A program made the position numbers and the translations under genes. The notes beneath the pieces were generated by a model, which worked only from the letters and a program-made list of their open reading frames with translations, did not search any database and was not told the DNA's origin. DNA of 32,038 nucleotides from a virus: the IMG/VR virus record IMGVR_UViG_3300017613_000498, positions 1 to 32,038 of that record; one strand, written 5' to 3'. This document shows, in pieces, positions 28,756-32,038 of the stretch (positions within the stretch are counted from its first letter, which is position 1; every line of letters starts with the position of its first letter).

Positions 28756-28946
28756 AGAAATTCAGTAGGAAGATTGGCGAGCACCAACGCGACTGTCCGG
28801 TTCCGCCGATGCCCGCCGCTTTTGAGTCACACACAGAAGCGTCTCCTTGGCAAAGATGCTCCTGCAACTGACTCGGAAACTAACACAGCTAATCAAGCTA
28901 TGCAAGCAAAACATTTTTCATTGTTGCGGATTGCTCAATCTTTTTT
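28756..28946 (-). other. 191-nt gap without a convincing gene
   Basis: No reading frame here has both a ribosome site and a plausible product. A 50-codon frame (start near 28912) has no site and odd composition. On the minus strand the segment holds GC-rich inverted stretches near 28790-28815 and AT-rich sequence near 28905-28945. It could house a promoter or RNA element for the recombination genes, but I could not identify -35/-10 boxes with confidence. Confidence 0.4.
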
Positions 28947-29030
28947 CTAACCCCACTGGTCAGCCATTGCGTCGGCAATTCCCTGATATGTGATACCCCG
29001 CAGTTTCGCTCTATCCTTCGATGGAGCCAT
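28947..29030 (-). CDS. 27-residue conserved-looking peptide
   Basis: A short frame starts 9 nt after the stop of the upstream regulator gene. It encodes MAPSKDRAKLRGITYQGIAD followed by AMADQWG. I recall the same segment (S-K-D-R ... GITYQGIADAM) in phage proteins, where it looks like the first helices of a small HTH. GAGGAG lies 13 nt upstream, rather far, so coupling to the preceding gene is likely. It could also be a remnant of a longer gene, although no continuing frame follows. It is shorter than usual gene-finder limits. Confidence 0.4.
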   Translation of the reverse strand: MAPSKDRAKLRGITYQGIADAMADQWG

Positions 29031-29039
29031 GCGCCACTT

Positions 29040-29744
29040 TCATCTCCTCACCTCCTTCCACCTCTTGGCAGTTTTCCAGCTAACCCCAAACTGCCTTGCC
29101 ACCTCCCCGACACTCACCCCATTTTCATACAACCTACCGGCCTCGACTTTCAACCGCGCATACCTCTCCTTCACCCCCAACCCCAACTCCCTGCAATACC
29201 TATTGATCGTCTCAGCGTGCAGCCCAAACTTTTCAGCCGCTTTCCTGGCACCATTTAAAAGAGCATAATCGACAACCGCAATCTTCTCGCCTTCCTCAAT
29301 CACATTGGGAAAACTATACCCCAACCGTCGGCCAACAACCATTATATAGCCTTGATCCATCCCGAACACCTTTGCAACCTGAGCAATATCCCAACCTTTC
29401 TTTAAAAGGTACTCAACCCGATCCCCTGTCTCTGTGCCCTTCAACCGCATGTGAACCTCCCAACACTCCGTACAATAAATCACCCCATCTTCATACCTGA
29501 GTTTCCCGCCGCAGTCACCACACAACCTTTCTCCATTCTTACCCATCCTTTTTACATCCCCATCCCATCTTTTCTTGGGCAGCGCACCGCATTCAATCTG
29601 CCATTTTGTCAACTTCACACAATTATCAACGCACCCTCTTTTATCAACCGAAAAGCCAGGACAACCCAAACAAGGGGATGGAAACTCAGATTTTTGGTAA
29701 TATTCAACCTCACCAACTCCACCTAACTGGTCATATTCTGCCAT
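29040..29744 (-). CDS. Regulator-like protein: two Cys clusters and three helix-turn-helix segments
   Basis: The 234-residue protein has cluster 1 (about residues 25-42) as PCLGCPGFSVDKRGCVDNC and cluster 2 (about 75-95) as CGDCGGKLRYEDGVIYCTEC, a zinc ribbon. The C-terminal half holds three HTH-like units of 25-30 residues: WDIAQVAKVFGMDQGYIMVV, GARKAAEKFGLHAETINRYC and SVGEVARQFGVSWKTAKRWK. This points to a sequence-specific DNA-binding protein with tandem reading heads. The site GGAGGGAAGG overlaps the previous stop. It sits in the first half of the early operon, consistent with control of later genes. No known named family. Confidence 0.65.
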   Translation of the reverse strand: MAEYDQLGGVGEVEYYQKSEFPSPCLGCPGFSVDKRGCVDNCVKLTKWQIECGALPKKRWDGDVKRMGKNGERLCGDCGGKLRYEDGVIYCTECWEVHMRLKGTETGDRVEYLLKKGWDIAQVAKVFGMDQGYIMVVGRRLGYSFPNVIEEGEKIAVVDYALLNGARKAAEKFGLHAETINRYCRELGLGVKERYARLKVEAGRLYENGVSVGEVARQFGVSWKTAKRWKEVRR

Positions 29745-29756
29745 AATCCTTCCCTC

Positions 29757-29924
29757 CTATTCGATAGTCTTCGCCATCTTTCCAACTTCCTCAACAAACC
29801 CCTCCAACACAGTCAACCGATCAATCAACCCCTCAATCAGCCGCCGATCTTTAACCATCTGCCTCAACAGCCGATCAAAATCTGCCTGCTTCCTTTCTTC
29901 CGGGTATTTAATGTCCTCACACAC
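29757..29924 (-). CDS. Small coiled-coil protein (GTG start)
   Basis: The product has 55 residues from GTG 29924, chosen because AAGGAGG directly after the preceding stop lies 8 nt upstream. The longer frame (to 30071) would run through the neighbouring gene. After a charged start (CEDIKYPEERKQADFDRLLR) it is one continuous helix with hydrophobic heptads (LIEGLIDRLTVLEGFVEEVG). No family. Probably an oligomerising accessory protein. Confidence 0.5.
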   Translation of the reverse strand: MCEDIKYPEERKQADFDRLLRQMVKDRRLIEGLIDRLTVLEGFVEEVGKMAKTIE

Positions 29925-29937
29925 TTTTACCACCTCC

Positions 29938-30189
29938 TTAAAAACAGCATTCATTAGCAAATTCTTCAGCGTCCCCGCCGTGGTCTGCTTCAGGAAACTC
30001 AGCGCTGCATTCACTGCAAACCCAAACAACCGGCTCATCAGCCATTGCACAACGGAAGGCAATCGGATCAAGCTCCTTCAGCGCAGTACCTTGGCCGTAT
30101 TCCATGCCCATTACCTTTACCGTATCGTAGTTCTCATTCAGCATCTCCTCAAATTCTTTTTCATCAACCTCTTTCTCATAAGCATTCAT
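29938..30189 (-). CDS. Small acidic protein with a Cys-rich end
   Basis: The product has 83 residues from the ATG at 30189 (GGGGAG upstream). The N-terminus is very acidic (YEKEVDEKEFEEMLNENYDT). The C-terminal third contains WVCSECSAEF, a histidine and ANECCF at the very end: C-x2-C ... H ... C-C. This could hold one zinc ion. Its stop (TAA) overlaps the ribosome site of the next gene. Acidic early phage proteins are often DNA mimics or host-protein inhibitors, but nothing proves that here. Confidence 0.5.
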   Translation of the reverse strand: MNAYEKEVDEKEFEEMLNENYDTVKVMGMEYGQGTALKELDPIAFRCAMADEPVVWVCSECSAEFPEADHGGDAEEFANECCF

Positions 30190-30374
30190 TTTCTCCCCTT
30201 CCCTCCAAACAGACACCGCGCAACGACCTTCGCAAAATCGTCAACCAAACACCGCTTATCATAGTGCTTCTTAACCGCTTCAACCGAACCCAACAACCAA
30301 ACTTTGTTGCAAATGAACTCGGATTGCATCGGCGTTAGTTTGGAGTAGTCTTTGTTTTTAATCTTCTTCTTCAT
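30186..30374 (-). CDS. Small basic hypothetical protein
   Basis: The 62-residue protein is basic at its start (MKKKIKNKDYSKLTPMQSEF). A helical centre follows (GSVEAVKKHYDKRCLVDDFA) and a basic Gly-rich end (FGGKGRK). It is linked to both neighbours by ATGA-type overlaps. No family is recognised. Confidence 0.5.
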   Translation of the reverse strand: MKKKIKNKDYSKLTPMQSEFICNKVWLLGSVEAVKKHYDKRCLVDDFAKVVARCLFGGKGRK

Positions 30375-30601
30375 TCAGTCAATTCACCTTCAATCATTTC
30401 CCAACCGAACCGAACCATTTCATCCTGAAGGTTATTCTCAATCTTCCTTAGAAAATCCCGACATCGCTTTTCAGACCATTCAGGCAATTCAAGTTCTTGC
30501 CGCTTTTCAGCGATGTCATTCCATTGCCACCATGTCGCAGCGTAGTAACCTTGTTCTTCTTCTTTGCACTCGTTTATGTAATCGCCGACTGTGTATCCCA
30601 T
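30371..30601 (-). CDS. Small hypothetical protein, paralogue of the gene at 30882-31094
   Basis: The 76-residue protein has a C-terminal half, LPEWSEKRCRDFLRKIENNL then QDEMVRFGWEMIEGEL, that lines up without gaps with LPKWTEERSAKFLEKYQERI then VDEMVSAGWQIIYEFL of the other gene. Invariant L-P-x-W, E-x-R, F-L, D-E-M-V and G-W-x-I define a small helical domain. The ribosome site is GGAAGGAGGG. Function unknown. The two copies flank the conserved gene at 30622-30855. Confidence 0.6.
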   Translation of the reverse strand: MGYTVGDYINECKEEEQGYYAATWWQWNDIAEKRQELELPEWSEKRCRDFLRKIENNLQDEMVRFGWEMIEGELTE

Positions 30602-30621
30602 AGCATTTCCCTCCTTCCAGT

Positions 30622-30855
30622 TTATTCAACCAAACTTTCATCCAAAAAAAGAAGATCCGCAACCGTTTCATCTAAATAATCATATCCATACAACCCGTAT
30701 TTCAACGGCACCTTAAACCTTTCGGGACTTCTTTTCCAAGTCTTAACCTTTCCGTTCACCCTCCACCTTCGCGGACTTCCATCGGCATTTCTCTGAACTT
30801 TGTGATAAAGCACTTGGCCATATTCCAACTTTAAAGCTTGCTCTTTTGTAATCAT
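30622..30855 (-). CDS. Small conserved phage early protein
   Basis: The 77-residue protein has the pattern ALKLEYGQVLYHKVQRNADG, RRWRVNGKVKTWKRSPERF and VPLKYGLYGYDYL, which I recall from numerous phage early regions as a short conserved protein of unknown function. It is predicted to be a small beta-barrel-like fold with many basic and aromatic residues, suggesting nucleic acid contact. Site AAAGGAGGGTAAAAA precedes the ATG. Confidence 0.65.
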   Translation of the reverse strand: MITKEQALKLEYGQVLYHKVQRNADGSPRRWRVNGKVKTWKRSPERFKVPLKYGLYGYDYLDETVADLLFLDESLVE

Positions 30856-30881
30856 TTTTTACCCTCCTTTTGTTTCAGTTT

Positions 30882-31094
30882 TTAGTTTTCTTTTTCATTA
30901 CTTAAGAACTCATAAATGATTTGCCAGCCAGCCGATACCATTTCATCAACAATTCTCTCTTGATACTTTTCCAAGAATTTTGCGGATCTTTCCTCAGTCC
31001 ATTTAGGCAACCCAAAATCATTCAACCCTAAGTAATCCCTGGCATGTTCAACGTCCTCAACCGTCCAGCTTATTCTTGCATAATCTTCAAGCAT
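30882..31094 (-). CDS. Small hypothetical protein, paralogue of the gene at 30371-30601
   Basis: The 70-residue protein shares the L-P-x-W ... D-E-M-V-x-x-G-W-x-I domain with its neighbour (see there) but has a different N-terminus (MLEDYARISWTVEDVEHARD). AGAGGAGG lies 5 nt before the ATG, inside the 88-bp repeat; the stop of the membrane peptide upstream also lies in that site. Function unknown. Confidence 0.6.
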   Translation of the reverse strand: MLEDYARISWTVEDVEHARDYLGLNDFGLPKWTEERSAKFLEKYQERIVDEMVSAGWQIIYEFLSNEKEN

Positions 31095-31099
31095 AATTC

Positions 31100-31187
31100 C
31101 CTCCTCTAATCGTCCCAGTCATCCAACCACCTTACCAACCAAGTAAGAAGATAGATAACTATCATTAATATTAACCATTGCCAGAAC
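31100..31187. repeat. 88-bp direct repeat, copy 1
   Basis: 87 of 88 bases match 31951-32038; the only difference is c at 31130 versus a at 31981. It spans almost the whole 27-codon membrane peptide gene plus the AGGAGG site of the following gene. The sequence left of the repeat differs between copies. Confidence 0.9.
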
Positions 31188-31189
31188 AT
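31106..31189 (-). CDS. 27-residue single-helix membrane peptide, copy 1
   Basis: The frame encodes MFWQWLILMIVIYLLTWLVR then WLDDWDD: a Trp-flanked hydrophobic helix of about 17 residues, an Arg, and an acidic aromatic end. This is the layout of a small inner-membrane protein. The upstream site is weak (AAAGGTTG). Its stop TAG is part of the GAGGAGG site of the next gene. A near-identical copy at the window edge keeps the frame intact, with one substitution (R20S), which supports coding. Function unknown; membrane peptides of this size in phages can modulate host membrane enzymes, exclusion or lysis. Confidence 0.5.
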   Translation of the reverse strand: MFWQWLILMIVIYLLTWLVRWLDDWDD

Positions 31190-31214
31190 AATTTCAACCT
31201 TTCAACCTTTAATT

Positions 31215-31298
31215 TTAATAGCTCAAAAGAACCACAATAAAAATCCACAAAAAAATGATCAAACCTGCAATTTTTAAAAATTCCCATAAATAAAACAT
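31215..31298 (-). CDS. Second 27-residue single-helix membrane peptide
   Basis: GTGGAGGTC lies 8 nt before the ATG, a good site. The product, MFYLWEFLKIAGLIIFLWIF then IVVLLSY, is a hydrophobic helix from about residue 9 to the end with a short polar start. It precedes the other membrane peptide by 25 nt, so the two are probably made together. They share the same length and an aromatic MF start but are otherwise different. Function unknown. Confidence 0.55.
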   Translation of the reverse strand: MFYLWEFLKIAGLIIFLWIFIVVLLSY

Positions 31299-31337
31299 TT
31301 TATTGACCTCCACTTTTCGATGTTAAATCCGCCAATC

Positions 31338-31372
31338 GTATCGGCTAAGCGCCTCCAGATCCTAACCGATAC
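31338..31372. promoter_or_regulatory. 12-bp stem hairpin / inverted repeat
   Basis: GTATCGGCTAAG (31338-31349), an 11-base loop and CCTAACCGATAC (31361-31372) pair over 12 positions when read as minus-strand RNA, counting two G-U pairs; the outer seven are perfect. No T run follows on either strand, so it is not a standard terminator. It lies in the 90-nt gap before the membrane peptide genes. It may be an operator, a processing site or an mRNA stabiliser. Confidence 0.5.
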
Positions 31373-31388
31373 TGTTGGAGGGTCTAAC

Positions 31389-31541
31389 TTACTTCCAAGG
31401 CTTTTCCCCTAAACCAAATTCAAAACCCCACATTTTAACGGATGCCAGAAAATTCTTTTTTCTCAGGTATAAACTCTTACCTTTTCCTTTTCCGCCTTTT
31501 GCCGCCTTCATACTCCGTGTAAGCTTTTTACCTCGTTTCAT
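31389..31541 (-). CDS. Small highly basic protein
   Basis: The product has 50 residues from the ATG at 31541 (GAGGG 5 nt upstream); the frame stays open to 31616. The first half is almost all Lys/Arg/Gly (MKRGKKLTRSMKAAKGGKGK) and the second half is KSLYLRKKNFLASVKMWGFE with a short polar end. It overlaps the preceding zinc-ribbon gene by 14 nt. Probable nucleic-acid binder; no family. Confidence 0.4.
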   Translation of the reverse strand: MKRGKKLTRSMKAAKGGKGKGKSLYLRKKNFLASVKMWGFEFGLGEKPWK

Positions 31542-31698
31542 TTTTACCCTCTTCATGTTTAACTTGAAAAAAGTACCGTTTATCATTTTCTTGCCCTTCG
31601 GGTATTTTCCAATCATTCCCGCATTCAGGACAGTATAAAATACCTAAAAATCCTGTCTCTAAAATTTCGCCGCATTCGCAATACAATTTTTTTTCCAT
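31528..31698 (-). CDS. 56-residue zinc-ribbon protein
   Basis: The sequence EKKLYCECGEILETGF then LYCPECGNDWKIPEG carries C-x-C ... C-x2-C, a compact zinc ribbon. The rest is polar (NDKRYFFQVKHEEGKNETR). It begins 2 nt after the previous stop, with GGGGT upstream, indicating coupled translation. Small stand-alone ribbons in early phage operons often bind host transcription or replication proteins; that role here is speculation. Confidence 0.5.
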   Translation of the reverse strand: MEKKLYCECGEILETGFLGILYCPECGNDWKIPEGQENDKRYFFQVKHEEGKNETR

Positions 31699-31700
31699 AT

Positions 31701-31973
31701 TTACCCCGCAATCCCTAAATTAGCTTTGAAATATCTTTTGACCGCTCTTTTGATAATATCCCTAAAAAATAGCCAATGATCTAATTGAAATATAAACCTC
31801 GGATCTTGATACCCTGCCCATTTAAGGGCATTAAATATCAAAGAACCATGAATGTAGACTTCCTCGAGGTGACTTTCCAAGTGCAGGCTATCAGTTGATT
31901 TTTCTCCTGCCTTTAAATCTTGATCAAACATGCTGCAAGACCAACAGTCACCTCCTCTAATCGTCCCAGTCAT
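31701..31973 (-). CDS. Hypothetical protein at the right edge
   Basis: The product has 90 residues from the ATG at 31973, which lies within repeat copy 2 and overlaps the membrane peptide gene. In copy 1 the same ATG leads to only 11 codons, so the first residues here may not be natural. A start at 31931 (MFDQDLKAG) is an alternative, although it lies 19 nt from AGAGGAGG. The body is helical with aromatic residues (IHGSLIFNALKWAGYQDPRF, then HWLFFRDIIKRAVKRYFKAN). No family. Confidence 0.45.
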   Translation of the reverse strand: MTGTIRGGDCWSCSMFDQDLKAGEKSTDSLHLESHLEEVYIHGSLIFNALKWAGYQDPRFIFQLDHWLFFRDIIKRAVKRYFKANLGIAG

Positions 31974-32038
31974 CCAACCAACTTACCAACCAAGTAAGAA
32001 GATAGATAACTATCATTAATATTAACCATTGCCAGAAC
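31951..32038. repeat. 88-bp direct repeat, copy 2 (reaches the window end)
   Basis: Second copy of 31100-31187 with one mismatch at 31981. The last 57 bases are an exact match and run to the final base, so the true right end of the repeat is outside the window. Confidence 0.9.
31957..32038 (-). CDS. 27-residue membrane peptide, copy 2 (lacks two bases of its start)
   Basis: By comparison with copy 1 the ATG would start at 32040, two bases beyond the window; the remaining frame is intact to TAG at 31957-31959. The sole change is Arg20 to Ser (...TWLVSWLDDWDD). The gene leads into the 90-residue protein rather than into the paralogue that follows copy 1. Confidence 0.45.
   Translation of the reverse strand, partial: FWQWLILMIVIYLLTWLVSWLDDWDD

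Noticed and set aside
28762-28914. 50-codon minus-strand frame in the 28756-28946 gap
   Set aside because: No ribosome site and a Ser/Cys/Arg-rich product without structure; probably non-coding.
28990-29268. 92-codon plus-strand frame near 29 kb
   Set aside because: Low-quality composition, no ribosome site and antisense to the HTH/Zn regulator.

Overview
The window is part of a tailed double-stranded DNA phage (or prophage) genome, most likely a short-tailed (podovirus-like) phage of a bacterium. The evidence is a P22/T7-style virion module: portal, HK97-fold capsid protein, neck proteins, a beta-propeller-like nozzle, a GNAT-like protein and four long alanine/glutamine-rich ejection-type proteins. 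There is no tail tube, sheath or tape measure gene. Genes are tightly packed, with ATGA/TAATG overlaps and strong AGGAGG ribosome sites. The host cannot be named. A Sec-type signal peptide on one phage protein fits a host with an envelope compartment. No rRNA, tRNA, CRISPR array, integrase or transposase was seen.

Layout. About 1-19,320 (+ strand) is the late/structural operon: a small ORF at the left edge, portal, candidate scaffold genes, a Cys-rich protein of unknown role, a decoration-like protein, major capsid protein and a beta-helix protein. These are followed by a group of tiny Zn-finger or Lys-rich genes, four neck/adaptor-type genes, a collar-domain fibre, the nozzle, the GNAT-like protein and the ejection proteins. 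The operon ends at 19,320-19,444, where two interleaved terminators, one per strand, separate it from the convergent early operon.

About 19,445-32,038 (- strand, read right to left) is the early/replication operon. From its promoter-proximal right end it holds tiny one-helix membrane peptides, small Zn-binding and basic proteins, a pair of small paralogues, a regulator with three helix-turn-helix segments and two Cys clusters, a ribbon-helix-helix protein, a Cas4-like Fe-S nuclease and a RecA/Sak4-like ATPase. It continues with two small proteins (one a Zn ribbon), an SSB/annealing-like protein with a C-terminal zinc knuckle, a structured 157-nt RNA region, a uracil-DNA-glycosylase/DNA polymerase A fusion, a DUF3987-like helicase, a secreted protein and an excisionase-like HTH protein. 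Together these make a self-sufficient replication and recombination set.

The points most worth attention are: (i) a geometrically ideal H-type RNA pseudoknot 11 nt after the amber stop of the SSB-like gene; (ii) the UDG-polymerase fusion, which has lost the Fe-S cysteines of its UDG relatives and has His and Arg at two O-helix positions that are usually Phe/Tyr/Leu and Tyr; (iii) 27-residue single-helix membrane peptides, one of them in two copies within an 88-bp repeat that runs into the right edge of the window; (iv) a 31-bp in-frame segment shared by the polymerase gene and a small neighbour. Terminase and recognisable lysis genes are absent and presumably lie outside the window.
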